A stretch of DNA of 64,000 bases from Chloroflexota bacterium (GTDB lineage: Bacteria; Chloroflexota; UBA11872; VXNJ01): contig VXNJ01000001.1 of NCBI GenBank assembly GCA_009840625.1, positions 434,001 to 498,000 of the forward strand, in the 5' to 3' direction. The notes beneath the pieces were generated by a model, which was given only the letters and a program-made list of their open reading frames with translations, made no database searches and was not told the DNA's origin. Every line of letters starts with the position of its first letter. Position 1 is the stretch's first letter. A program made the position numbers and the translations under genes. Below are positions 48,963-60,137 of this stretch, piece after piece.

Positions 48963-49178
48963 TTGGACTTTACGACCTTCGTGATCCCGCTGGCGATCGT
49001 CGCCGCGGCGGTCCTGCTGCTGCCGCGCATCATGGGTCCCCAGGGCCCGCGTTGCAACCGCTGCGACGGCACCGGCAACATCGACGAACGTTGGCCCGAT
49101 CCTTCCAAACCGGGCGGTTGGCACGTGGCCAGTGGCACGTGTCCAAAGTGCGGCGGCAAGGGCCGTCTGCGCCGCTGA
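48963..49178 (+). CDS. Small membrane protein with two CxxCxGxG knuckles
   Basis: 71 residues from TTG 48963, with AGGGGCAGGA upstream. One N-terminal transmembrane helix (about 5-23, FVIPLAIVAAAVLLLP) precedes two zinc-knuckle-like motifs, CNRCDGTGNI (about 32) and CPKCGGKG (about 61), spaced as in the DnaJ cysteine-rich domain. It may be a membrane-tethered zinc ribbon. It diverges from dnaE and lies close before the FGGY kinase. No known function. Confidence 0.65.
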   Translation: MDFTTFVIPLAIVAAAVLLLPRIMGPQGPRCNRCDGTGNIDERWPDPSKPGGWHVASGTCPKCGGKGRLRR

Positions 49179-49205
49179 TACGCCGCCGGCCAGTCAGCGA
49201 ACCCC

Positions 49206-50720
49206 TTGCCGGACAGCGTATTGGCTAACCCCGTATTCGTCGGCCTGGACGCCGGTACCACCGGGGTCAAGGCAACCGCTTTCCTGGACGACGGGCGAGA
49301 CGTTGCCAGCGTGCGCGCCGAGCTGCCGATGAACTCGCCGGTCCCAGGCGCGGCCGAGCAGGACCCGGACCACTTCGTAGCAACCTGCTTAACAGTTCTG
49401 GCAGATTGCCTCCGCGCGGTGAAAGAGCGTGGCCACCCGATCGCCGCGATCGGGTTGAGCGGGATCATCGGATCGTTGGTCGTACTCGACCGCCAACTGC
49501 GTCCGCTGGGTATGGCGTTCACCTGGGCCGACCTCCGTTGTGGCCCGCAGGTTGAAGAGGCGATCGAGGCCCTGGACCACGATTCCGTCTACTTTCAGAC
49601 CGGATGCCAGATCCACTCCATATACACCGGCCCCAAGATCGCGTGGTTGGCCCGCCGTGAACCGGAGCGGTTTGCGGCCGGCCGCTGGTTCGTCCCGCTC
49701 AAGTCATACCTTCTGCTCAAGCTCACCGGCTCGTTGCTGTTGGATCGCTCGGTGGGTTCCGGGTCCGGCTTGCTTGACACCTCCGGTCTCAGCTGGAATG
49801 ACGATTGGCTGCAGTTCCTGGGCGTCGATCCCGGTTCGCTGGGCGAGCTGGTCGAATCCGACCACCGCTGCCGGCTAACGTCCGAAGCTGCCGCCATGCT
49901 GGGGGTGCCGCGAGCCACCCCGCTGATCGTCGGCGCCGCCGACGGAATGCTCTCTTCGCTCGGCGTCGGTGCGGTCGGAGAAGGGGTTTACACCGCCATG
50001 ATCGCCACCTCGGCCGCCTGTCGCACGGTCGATAGCCGTCCGATCCTGCATCCGCGGCGGGCGACCTGGTCCTACTACCTGGCCGACGGCCTCTGGGTAA
50101 ACGGGGGCGCCATCTCCTCGGCCGGAATCGTGTATCGCTGGGTCCGTGACACCCTTTTTGCCGATCGGGCCGGACCCGAAGACTATTCCCCGGTGAACGC
50201 GGCCGCGGAGGCAGCCCCGCCGGGCGCCGACGGACTGTTGATGCTTCCATTCCTAGCCGGTGAGCGTTCGCCCAACTGGAACGTAAACGCCCGCGGCGCG
50301 CTGCTGGGCATGACCCTGGGGCACGGCCGCGGGCACGTCGCCCGGGCGGCAATGGAATCGATCTGCCTGCACCTTGGCCACGTAATGTCGGCCCTGCGCG
50401 AAATCTGCTCGGCGCCGCGGCAGGTCAGGACGACCGGCGGATTCCGCGGATCGAGCTTCTGGGTGCAAATGCTCTGCGACTGCCTGGCCACCCCGCTGGC
50501 CCTGCCGCAGGAGGGAGACGCCTCGGTCCTGGGGGCGGCGATGCTGGCCATGCGCGCCGAAGGCGCGATGGAATCGCTGCTCGACGCTCCCAAATTGGTT
50601 CCGATCGTCGGTGAGGTTCGGCCCGATCCGGCCGCCGCTGATCACTTCGCCCGCCAGCGGAAGCGCTACGAAGAGATGTATGCCACGCTCGAACCGCAAT
50701 TTGCGGGCCTGGCCGGGTAA
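49206..50720 (+). CDS. FGGY-family carbohydrate kinase (xylulokinase-like)
   Basis: 504 residues. The N-terminal phosphate-1 motif is FVGLDAGTTGVKATAF, with AIGLSGIIGSLVVLDR, and the C-terminal FGGY region contains VRTTGGFRGSSFWVQMLCDCLATPL. It phosphorylates a ketose, polyol or glycerol; identity is uncertain. TTG start at 49206. An MFS transporter gene follows 8 bp downstream, suggesting uptake plus phosphorylation of one sugar. Confidence 0.9.
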   Translation: MPDSVLANPVFVGLDAGTTGVKATAFLDDGRDVASVRAELPMNSPVPGAAEQDPDHFVATCLTVLADCLRAVKERGHPIAAIGLSGIIGSLVVLDRQLRPLGMAFTWADLRCGPQVEEAIEALDHDSVYFQTGCQIHSIYTGPKIAWLARREPERFAAGRWFVPLKSYLLLKLTGSLLLDRSVGSGSGLLDTSGLSWNDDWLQFLGVDPGSLGELVESDHRCRLTSEAAAMLGVPRATPLIVGAADGMLSSLGVGAVGEGVYTAMIATSAACRTVDSRPILHPRRATWSYYLADGLWVNGGAISSAGIVYRWVRDTLFADRAGPEDYSPVNAAAEAAPPGADGLLMLPFLAGERSPNWNVNARGALLGMTLGHGRGHVARAAMESICLHLGHVMSALREICSAPRQVRTTGGFRGSSFWVQMLCDCLATPLALPQEGDASVLGAAMLAMRAEGAMESLLDAPKLVPIVGEVRPDPAAADHFARQRKRYEEMYATLEPQFAGLAG

Positions 50721-50728
50721 GCCGACCG

Positions 50729-51934
50729 ATGCGCGCGCTGCTGACCATAGCCGGGAACCGGATCCTCCCCGGACAGACCCAGCCCTTCCGACTACTGGTG
50801 GTTGCCGGGGCACTCTACTCGCTCGGGTTTTTTGCCTACAACACGGTCTTTACCAATTTCGCGGTCGAGTCCATCGGCATCACGCCCTTCGAGTTGGGTC
50901 TGCTGGAGACGATTCGCGAGATCCCCGGCCTTCTCTCGGTCCTGATGGCGGCGGCGGTGATGATGCTGCTGGAGCCGGTGGTGGCCGGACTCGCCCTGCT
51001 GCTGATGGCTTTCGGAGTCCTCAACTACTTCTACGTCGACTCGGTCGCCTTGCTGATCGTCTTCTCGCTGATATGGAGCATCGGATTCCACACCTGGTCA
51101 CCGCTGGCGATATCGCTTGCCCTGCGGTTCGGCAAAGATTCCGACATGGGCACCCGGTTGGGGATCCTGCGCTCTTCGGGAAACATCGCCGCCCTGGCCG
51201 GAATCGCGGTCGTCTACCTTGTCACCGCCGGATTCGGATTCCGCCCGATGTTCATCTTTTCGGGGGTAATGATCGGTCTTGGCGGGCTGATCATGTTCAC
51301 TATCAGGTCGCAAGAGCATCCGCCCGAGCAGCGGATCGTGATCCGTCCCCAGTACTGGCTCTTCTACGTCCTGCAGATCCTCAATGGCGGCCGCCGGCAC
51401 ATCTTCATGACCTTCGCGGTATTTGCCCTTGTCGAGCGCTACGGAACCCCGATTTCGACGATTACCACGCTCTTTCTGGTCAACCAGGTCGTGTCGATCT
51501 TCGCCGCTTACGTCTTCGGACGCTGGATCGATCGCTACGGAGAGCGGCTCGTCTTCGTGCCCTCGACGTTCTTCATCGGCCTGGTGTTTCTGGGCTACGC
51601 GTTCATTGATTCGGTCAACGTCCTGTTCGCCCTGTACGTCATCGACAACCTGCTGTTTTCAAATCAGCTGGCGATCTCGACCTTCGGCAAGAAGATGCTG
51701 ATCAAGGCCTCGGATCTGCGGCCCACTATGGTGACCGGCCAGACCATGAACCACATCGCGGCGGTGATTGTGCCGATAACCGGTGGGATCCTCTGGCAGC
51801 AATTCGGTCACGTGGTCCCGTTCGTGGGCGGGGCGGTGATCGCCGCCGCCAGCTGCGTGTTCGGGTTGCTCATGACCGACCGGACCCAGGTTTCGGTCGA
51901 GGGTCCGCGCTTCTCCCCTACCTCGGCGACCTGA
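50729..51934 (+). CDS. MFS transporter
   Basis: 401 residues with about 12 hydrophobic helices. The second-half loop is FGRWIDRYGERL; helix 1 begins FRLLVVAGALYSLGFFAYNTVF. ATG 50729, 8 bp after the kinase stop, so probably an operon; the substrate would be the kinase's sugar or alcohol. This is inference from position only. Confidence 0.87.
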   Translation: MRALLTIAGNRILPGQTQPFRLLVVAGALYSLGFFAYNTVFTNFAVESIGITPFELGLLETIREIPGLLSVLMAAAVMMLLEPVVAGLALLLMAFGVLNYFYVDSVALLIVFSLIWSIGFHTWSPLAISLALRFGKDSDMGTRLGILRSSGNIAALAGIAVVYLVTAGFGFRPMFIFSGVMIGLGGLIMFTIRSQEHPPEQRIVIRPQYWLFYVLQILNGGRRHIFMTFAVFALVERYGTPISTITTLFLVNQVVSIFAAYVFGRWIDRYGERLVFVPSTFFIGLVFLGYAFIDSVNVLFALYVIDNLLFSNQLAISTFGKKMLIKASDLRPTMVTGQTMNHIAAVIVPITGGILWQQFGHVVPFVGGAVIAAASCVFGLLMTDRTQVSVEGPRFSPTSAT

Positions 51935-52061
51935 GCCCGAACTCCAGCCGCCAACGCCCCGGCCTCTGATAATTCCCCCGGGGATCTTCTCCGGGCAGTT
52001 GGCCCGCGACCCGGTGACCGCCGGATCCGGTCTTCCGGGCAGATCCTTGCCCCAGTACTGA

Positions 52062-54117
<2,056 letters not shown>

Positions 54118-54121
<4 letters not shown>

Positions 54122-55308
54122 GCAGGGTCGTTTACCTGCAGGCGGCGTCCGGGGCCGCCGGCGACATGTTCCTGGCCGCCCTGATCGACGCCGGTATGCC
54201 TTTCGGGATGCTTGAGGAACGCCTCCGCCGGCTCGCCCTCCCGCACTGGTCTATGCGGCCGCGAAGGGTGGTTCGCGGAGCAATCAGCGCCACCTGGCTG
54301 CAGGTGGAGACTATCCCCGAGCAGGTGCAACGCGGGCTCCCTGAGATCCGGGAACTTATCTGCGCCGCCGATCTCGGAACAGCGGTCGAATCCCGGGCGC
54401 TGGCGATGTTCGAGCAACTCGGGCACGCCGAAGCGGGAATTCACGGAGTCCCGCTGGAAAAGGTGCATTTTCACGAGGTCGGCGCCGCCGACGCCATCTT
54501 GGACCTGGTCGGGGCGGCGGTCGGAATCGAGTGGTTGGACGCCGCCGAGATCACGGTTTCGCCGATCAACGTCGGCTCCGGCCACGCGGACACCGCGCAC
54601 GGCCGCCTGCCGATTCCGGCGCCGGCCACGCTGGCCCTGGTTACTTCCGCCGGGGCACCGATCTATTCCGGTGATGAATCGATCGAATTGCTCACCCCCA
54701 CCGGAGCGGTGATTCTGACTTCGATCGCCGACCGGTTCGGCGCCATCCCCGCCATGCGGCCGACCGCCTACGGATACGGTGCCGGGTCGGCGAACCTGGT
54801 GATCCCCAACGTCCTGCGGGTCGTAATCGGCAACAACTTGACCGCCTCCGGGACCGATTCGGTGGTCGTTTTGGAAACCAACGTCGATGACGCCAGCGGC
54901 GAAGTACTGGGGTTCGCCGCCGAGCGCTGCCTGGCGGCCGGGGCGTTGGATGTCTGGATGGTCCCGATCCAGATGAAGAAGTTCCGCCCGGGCACCGCCC
55001 TGCACGTGATCTGCCAACCGGAAAAAGCCGCCGAAATTGAGAATGTGATATTCACGGAAACCGGCACGCTCGGAATCCGCCGCCGCTCGCTTGAGCGCCG
55101 GATCCTGGACCGCCGGGTGTGGACCGTGGAAACCCAGTTCGGATCGATCAGGATCAAATCGGCCGCCGATGCGAACCTGATTTCGCCGGAATATGAAGAT
55201 GTCCGCCGTGCCGCGCTAGCTCACCAGCGGCCGATTGCCGAGGTAATGCGGGCAGCCCGCCAGACCGCCGAGTCCACCGGCGAGAATGAACGGCACCCGG
55301 CCAGCTAA
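54118..55308 (+). CDS. larC: Nickel pincer cofactor biosynthesis protein LarC
   Basis: 396 residues, the CTP-dependent nickel insertase of NPN synthesis. GAAGDMFLAALIDAGMPF, EKVHFHEVGAADAILDLVGA and LVLETNVDDASGEVLG-type residues (VVLETNVDDAS) are all intact in one frame, without the frameshift that splits larC in L. plantarum. ATG 54118 overlaps larB (ATGA). larE (sulfur donor) and any larA are not in the window. Confidence 0.95.
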
Positions 55309-55320
55309 TTGAGACCATCC

Positions 55321-55755
55321 ATGCGTGACGCAGCCCGACCGGTCGGATCGTCGATCGGCAACCTATCAGGGGCTGAGATAAACCTCGAGTTTTCGGCAGC
55401 GCAACGCGTTAGGGCCGACACCTGCCGGGCCGGCTATTCGGCCATCGCCTTGACCCACGCCGACCGCGCCCAGCTTGAGCAATCAGCGAGCGGGGCCGTC
55501 ATCGCGGGCACCGCCCGTCTGGCCGATTCGGCTGCCATCGTGGCCTGCGGCGGTTCGGTGCGAATCGAGAACGGGGCCACCCCGGTAATCATCGGCGGGG
55601 CCGTCGAGGCCCAGCGGGTAATGGCTCTTGCCGTGGTTGCGGGCTCTGTGGAAGGCCACGTAAGTGCCTTGATGGGGACCCGCGCCGCGATCGCATTCGG
55701 AGTTGCGTTGGGCCTGAGCGCGCTGCTGGCACGCCTGCTGCGCCGCTGGATCTGA
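55321..55755 (+). CDS. Hypothetical protein with C-terminal membrane helix in the lar operon
   Basis: 144 residues from ATG 55321; a TTG at 55309, right after the larC stop, is possible. The middle has short beta-type repeats: ASGAVIAGTARL, SAAIVACGGSV, GATPVIIGGAV, MALAVVAGSVEG. They suggest a beta-helix or bactofilin-like fold, followed by a single helix (AFGVALGLSALLARLLRRWI) that ends in Arg/Trp/Ile. No known function. Confidence 0.65.
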   Translation: MRDAARPVGSSIGNLSGAEINLEFSAAQRVRADTCRAGYSAIALTHADRAQLEQSASGAVIAGTARLADSAAIVACGGSVRIENGATPVIIGGAVEAQRVMALAVVAGSVEGHVSALMGTRAAIAFGVALGLSALLARLLRRWI

Positions 55756-55784
55756 CCACCTCCGCCAGCGGCTGATTCGACCCG

Positions 55785-56474
55785 ATGTCCGCCCGCACGC
55801 GATCGGCCCGGTACCTGGGCCCGGCCCGACCAGCGGCCCAGCCTCTCCCCGACAAGGTATGTGGTGCGGAGGAAGCGGTCGCCCAGATCCAGGACGGCGA
55901 TACGGTCTTGGTTGGCGGGAGCGGTAGGCCCAGTTACCCCGCGGCCCTGATTGCGGCGCTGCTGGACTCACCGGCCGGCGACCTGACCATCATCTGCCTG
56001 GACGCCGACGACGATTGGGTAGCCCGACTGCTAGCGAGCGGGCGCTGTAGTCGTCTGCTCACCGGCGCCGCCGGACCAAAAATCCGCGAAGCGGCCGGTG
56101 AATCGGGGGTTGAGATCGTGCCCCCGGGAGTGCTGCTGGAGCGGCTCCGGGCCGCCGGCGCCGGCCTCGGCGGGGTCCTCGTTCCACCCGAGCTGGCAGG
56201 CGGGGGCGATTTTTCGCCCACGATGGTCGGCGAAAGGGAGTTTTCGGTCGCGCCGGCCCTGATCGGCAACGTGGCCCTGGTCAAGGCCTGGCGTGGCGAC
56301 CGATTCGGAAATCTTGCCTATCGCGGATCGCGCGCCGGATCCAACCCGGTGATGGCGACCGCGGCGCCGGTAGTGGTGGCATTGGTGGATGAGCTGTACG
56401 AGATCGGCGACATCGATCCCGCGGCGGTGGCCACACCCGGCGTGATCGTTCGCCACGTCGTCAAGGACGACTGA
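55785..56474 (+). CDS. CoA-transferase family subunit A-like protein
   Basis: 229 residues aligned to the family I (3-oxoacid CoA-transferase) alpha subunit: IQDGDTVLVGG, LLERLRAAGAGLGGVLVP, VALVKAWRGDRFGNLAYRG and HTPGI-type ATPGVIVRHVV. The glycine-rich loop after VGG is altered (SGRPSYPAAL instead of FGLCGIPE). It pairs with the next gene. It is 29 bp after the membrane hypothetical in the lar run. Confidence 0.8.
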   Translation: MSARTRSARYLGPARPAAQPLPDKVCGAEEAVAQIQDGDTVLVGGSGRPSYPAALIAALLDSPAGDLTIICLDADDDWVARLLASGRCSRLLTGAAGPKIREAAGESGVEIVPPGVLLERLRAAGAGLGGVLVPPELAGGGDFSPTMVGEREFSVAPALIGNVALVKAWRGDRFGNLAYRGSRAGSNPVMATAAPVVVALVDELYEIGDIDPAAVATPGVIVRHVVKDD

Positions 56475-56475
56475 C

Positions 56476-57189
56476 ATGGCCTGGTCGGCGCATGACATCG
56501 CCAAGGCGCTTGCGGATGAACTCGAAACCAATGACGTCGTCTATCTGGACGCCGGGTTGCCGCGCCTGGTGGGCGAGCATCTGGCGGGACGCGCGGTAAT
56601 CGCGGTTGACCGAAGCGGCCTGATCGGCCTGGGGCCGGCCCCACGTGGGCGCGAACGCGGGCTGCAGCCGGCCGACGGCGGCGAAACGGTTACCGTGATA
56701 TCCGGCGGCGCGATGGCCGGCCCCGTGCGAGCGGCGGCGATGCTGCGGCGCGGATGGATCGACGTCGGCGTGGTCGAAGCGAGTCAAGTCGACGCGGCCG
56801 GTGATCTGGCACCCTCGGACGATGAATCCGCTCCCGGCCACCTGCGGGAGATCGTATACGGAGTCGGCCGGCTCATAGCCTGCCTTCAGCACCAATTGCC
56901 GGACGGCAGCCCGGCGCTGAGCCAAAAATTGGCGCCGGACGAGCGCAATCTTTCGCCGGCGAACTGCGCTCTGGTGGTCACTGAACTCGGGGTTTTTCGG
57001 CCTACCGGCGACGGGTTCGAATTGCTAAAGTCGGCGTCGTCGGTGGACCTTGATGAATTGGCAAGCCGCACCGGTGCGCCGGTCTCGGACCAACGGGACC
57101 GTGGATCCGGGAGCCACGACCCCCAGCCGTCCGACGATCCAGAGGATGAGGACGATCTCCTCGCCAGCGCGACGCCACCGCCGGACTAA
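56476..57189 (+). CDS. CoA-transferase family subunit B-like protein lacking the catalytic Glu
   Basis: 237 residues. The family scaffold is clear (VYLDAGLPRLVGEHL, GLIGLGPAP, VISGGAMAGPV, IDVGVVEASQVDAAGDLA, CALVVTELGVFRP), but the position of the thioester-forming Glu (SENG in CtfB/ScoB) is D45-R46-S47-G48. An acidic C-terminal tail (about 200-237) is unusual. It cannot act as a standard CoA-transferase unless another residue replaces Glu. Its role is unknown. Confidence 0.78.
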   Translation: MAWSAHDIAKALADELETNDVVYLDAGLPRLVGEHLAGRAVIAVDRSGLIGLGPAPRGRERGLQPADGGETVTVISGGAMAGPVRAAAMLRRGWIDVGVVEASQVDAAGDLAPSDDESAPGHLREIVYGVGRLIACLQHQLPDGSPALSQKLAPDERNLSPANCALVVTELGVFRPTGDGFELLKSASSVDLDELASRTGAPVSDQRDRGSGSHDPQPSDDPEDEDDLLASATPPPD

Positions 57190-57195
57190 TTAAGG

Positions 57196-58209
57196 TCAGG
57201 CAAGCGGCAGCTCCACTCTGCAACCACCCTCGCTTGCCGAAATCTCGGCCGCTATGCAGGCATGGTGCGTGTTTACCGTCCCGGCGAGGTTCAATTCGGA
57301 ATCCGTTCCTTCGTCCAAACAGTCGAACAGGTGGCCCAGCTCGCCGGTGAAGGGGTGTGAAACTACATCGGCCGAATCGGGCCGCTCGACCGGAAATTCG
57401 ACGAATCCCTGAAGGCCCGGAAGCTGTCGCGAATAGAGGCGGTTGTTGCGGACCGATCCCTCGGTCCCCAGCAGGTCGACATCGAATTGGTAAGGCATAC
57501 GGGCCCCCAGCGACGCAGAGACTTTGCCGATTGCCCCGCTGGCAAGCTCGCACACGAATACGGTGGTGGACGGGTATTCGTGGGCCGTCCCGTCGCGGGT
57601 GGCCAGGGCCGAGAGGGCGGCGATATCGGAACCGGTGAAGAAGCGCAATGCATCCACGGCGTGGCAGCCCGCACACAGCAGCGCGTTGCCCCCGGCGGCC
57701 CGGGTCTTGGCCCACGCGAAACCGCTGTACCAGTCCCCGACTTCATGCCAGTAATTGATTTCGCCGTAGAAGATCCGCCCCAGAAGACCCTTATCTATCT
57801 GGGCACGGATCAGGTCAAACATCGGATTCCAGTGCAACACGAACCCGACCAGCGTGGTTACTCCGGCCGCAGCGACTGCCTGCACCGCCCGATCCAGCGA
57901 CTCGGTGTCCAGGGCGGCCGGCTTTTCGATCAATATGTGCTTGCCCGCTTGCGCCGCCAGAACCGTTTCGGAAGCGTGCAGGTCGTTTGGTGTGGCCAGT
58001 ACTACGACGTCCACCGCCGAATCGGCTAACAGATCTTCGATGCGCCCGTAGGCGGCCGCGTCAAGGCCGTTGTCGGCACAGAATCGGGATGCACTTTCAA
58101 CCGAGGATCCGCCCACTGCCACGACCCGGCAACGCGGATCGGACCGTGCCGCCTCAAGGTGGGCCGAAGCCACCCAGCCGGTTCCCTGAATCGCTACTCC
58201 GTAGATAAT
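57196..58209 (-). CDS. Gfo/Idh/MocA family oxidoreductase (non-standard start codon)
   Basis: About 337 residues. The Rossmann motif GVAIQGTGWVASAHLEAA is at the very N-terminus, and the catalytic EKP motif LIEKPAALDTES is intact, unlike the homologue at 35551-36594. AAGGNALLCAGCHAVDALRFF is the substrate-side helix with a His. No ATG/GTG/TTG fits: AAAGGAG (58220-58214) lies 4 and 7 bp upstream of ATT (58209) and ATC (58206), so an infC-like start is likely; upstream TTGs would give odd leaders. Confidence 0.82.
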   Translation of the reverse strand: MIYGVAIQGTGWVASAHLEAARSDPRCRVVAVGGSSVESASRFCADNGLDAAAYGRIEDLLADSAVDVVVLATPNDLHASETVLAAQAGKHILIEKPAALDTESLDRAVQAVAAAGVTTLVGFVLHWNPMFDLIRAQIDKGLLGRIFYGEINYWHEVGDWYSGFAWAKTRAAGGNALLCAGCHAVDALRFFTGSDIAALSALATRDGTAHEYPSTTVFVCELASGAIGKVSASLGARMPYQFDVDLLGTEGSVRNNRLYSRQLPGLQGFVEFPVERPDSADVVSHPFTGELGHLFDCLDEGTDSELNLAGTVNTHHACIAAEISASEGGCRVELPLA

Positions 58210-58274
58210 TACGCTCCTTTTTTCGCCATCCCGGATCGCTTCCGTCCCGGCATTCAAATTAAAGTTCAAGTGAT

Positions 58275-58709
58275 ATGCGCCGGGCCCTGGACCAAGCACT
58301 GATCGACTCCGCCGAGGACCCTCGCCTGGCGGACTGGCTGGCAATTCACGCCCCTGACCGGGCCATGGCGATTATGTCCCTGGCCGTGCACTGGATGGGT
58401 CGCGGCGGACGCTTGCGGATCCGGTCCAATTCGCTCGGGCTGGTGATTCCGCCGAGCGCGTCCGTGATCGGCGCCCGCCTGGTCTGCCCTGCCGCGCCGG
58501 AGAGGGATCCGTTCCTTGAATTCCTGCCCGGGCGGTTGCGGCGCAGCGTCCCTTCGCCGGACGATATCGAAGACTTCGTCGACAGCCTGGAGTCGTTCAG
58601 GGCCGCCGCCAATCGATCGGATACGAGCTGGCGATTCCCCGCCTGCACCGCCCCCCAAAAGCTGCAGATGGTGCTCGACGCGCTCGCCGATATGTGCTCG
58701 CGGCGATGA
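58275..58709 (+). CDS. Hypothetical protein coupled to an MFS transporter
   Basis: 144 residues, no family recognised. It begins MRRALDQALIDSAEDPRL, and the middle (RGGRLRIRSNSLGLVIPP, IGARLVCPAAPERDPFLEFLPGRLRR) looks basic with beta strands. The C-terminus is helical (DIEDFVDSLESF, LQMVLDALADMCSRR). Its TGA overlaps the transporter's ATG (ATGA). It starts 65 bp from the divergent oxidoreductase. Confidence 0.55.
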   Translation: MRRALDQALIDSAEDPRLADWLAIHAPDRAMAIMSLAVHWMGRGGRLRIRSNSLGLVIPPSASVIGARLVCPAAPERDPFLEFLPGRLRRSVPSPDDIEDFVDSLESFRAAANRSDTSWRFPACTAPQKLQMVLDALADMCSRR

Positions 58710-60130
58710 GCCGGTCGACCGCCGTCGCTGTCCGGCCCAATTGGCCCCAGGCGGTAGTCGTCGGGTTGGGGGTCTTTATGGCCACCACCGACGTCTCGAG
58801 TGTGACCATCGCCCTCCCCACCATCGCCCGCGAACTGGATGTGGACCTGCCCCAGGCGCAATGGGTCGCGCTGGGTTACATGCTCGGCACCGCCAGCCTG
58901 ATGCTTTTCTTCGGCCGCCTCTCCGACCTGATCGGGCGCCGCCGGCTGGCCCTGGTGGGGTTTGCGATCTACGGGGGGTTCGCGATCGTTTCGGCGCTGA
59001 GTGTGAACCTGCCGATGCTGGTCGCGGCCAGGATCATCCAGAGCGTCGGTGGTTCGATGCTGCAATCGACCGGCAACGCCTTGATGGTTACCGCCTTCCC
59101 CGCATCGATGCGGGGTCGCGCCATGGGCCTGAACGGATCCGTTGTATCGCTGGGATTACTCGCCGGCCCGATCATCGGCGGCCTAATCACCGGCCTGCTG
59201 GGCTGGCGCTTCATCTTCCTGCTGGCCGCCCCGCTCGGGCTGGCCGCGCTGGCGCTGGGAGCCTGGATCCTGAAGGAGGACAAGATCCCCGAAAGCAGCG
59301 CCCGCATGGATTGGCTGGGAGCCGCCCTGCTGGTCGGCTGGACCGGTGCGCTTACCTACGGGATCAACCAGAGCGCGCTGCGGGGTCTGGGCAACCCGCT
59401 GATAATCGCGGTTCTGGCCGGCGGAATACTGCTGGTGGCGGCGTTTTTCTGGCGCCAATTGCGCGCCGCAAGCCCGCTGGTGGAGCTAAGGGTGTTCAAG
59501 GTCCACGCCTTCACAATCTCCATTGGGATCGGCTTCCTGACTTTCATCGGGATCGCCGGCCACGTTCTCATGACCCCCTTCCTGCTCCAGGACGTGATGC
59601 GTATTTCCCCGGCCACGGCGGGCGCGTTGATGTCGCTGATGCCGTTGGGGGCGGTGCTCCTGGCCCTGCAGGCGGGCGCCTTCGTCGACCGTTTCGGCCC
59701 GCGCATCCCGGCCACTCTGGGCCTGCTCGTAATGAGTGCCGCCACCGCCTCGATGCTGCTGTTGGACGAGCAGTCGACGATTTTGGACGTTGGCGTTCGC
59801 ATGCTCGTCCTGGGGCTCGGCCAGGGCCTGTTCATGTCGCCCAATTCCAGTTCGATCATGGGGTCGTTGCCGCTCAGCCACATCGGCCTGGCGGGGGCGT
59901 TCAACGCCTGGATGCGGACATCTGGGTTCGTCTACGGTCAGGCGGCCTTCGGACTGCTCTTCGCCGCCGTGGTGCTCTCCTTCGAAGGAGTTCAGGAGGC
60001 CCTGCAGGCGCCGTTCGAATTCGCCCGTTACGGTTACTGGGCCGTGTACGGGACGGCCGCGGGACTATTCCTTGTTGCCGCGGCCCTGGCAGCGACCCGC
60101 GGGCGGGTGGTTACCCCGGCCAGCCTCTGA
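58706..60130 (+). CDS. MFS drug transporter, DHA2 (EmrB/QacA) type
   Basis: 474 residues and about 14 helices. Motif A is FFGRLSDLIGRRRL, motif C is in the GLLAGPIIGGLITGLLGWRFIFLL segment, and DVSSVTIALPTIARELDVDLPQAQWV is the DHA2 signature after helix 1. It probably exports a toxic or metabolic compound. ATG 58706 within ATGA. It ends 7 bp from the convergent citrate synthase. Confidence 0.92.
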   Translation: MSRSTAVAVRPNWPQAVVVGLGVFMATTDVSSVTIALPTIARELDVDLPQAQWVALGYMLGTASLMLFFGRLSDLIGRRRLALVGFAIYGGFAIVSALSVNLPMLVAARIIQSVGGSMLQSTGNALMVTAFPASMRGRAMGLNGSVVSLGLLAGPIIGGLITGLLGWRFIFLLAAPLGLAALALGAWILKEDKIPESSARMDWLGAALLVGWTGALTYGINQSALRGLGNPLIIAVLAGGILLVAAFFWRQLRAASPLVELRVFKVHAFTISIGIGFLTFIGIAGHVLMTPFLLQDVMRISPATAGALMSLMPLGAVLLALQAGAFVDRFGPRIPATLGLLVMSAATASMLLLDEQSTILDVGVRMLVLGLGQGLFMSPNSSSIMGSLPLSHIGLAGAFNAWMRTSGFVYGQAAFGLLFAAVVLSFEGVQEALQAPFEFARYGYWAVYGTAAGLFLVAAALAATRGRVVTPASL

Positions 60131-60137
60131 CCCGGCC

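Noticed and set aside
55785-57189. Annotation as a standard acetate/3-oxoacid CoA-transferase
   Set aside because: The catalytic Glu of the beta subunit is replaced by Arg46, so assigning the standard reaction would be misleading.
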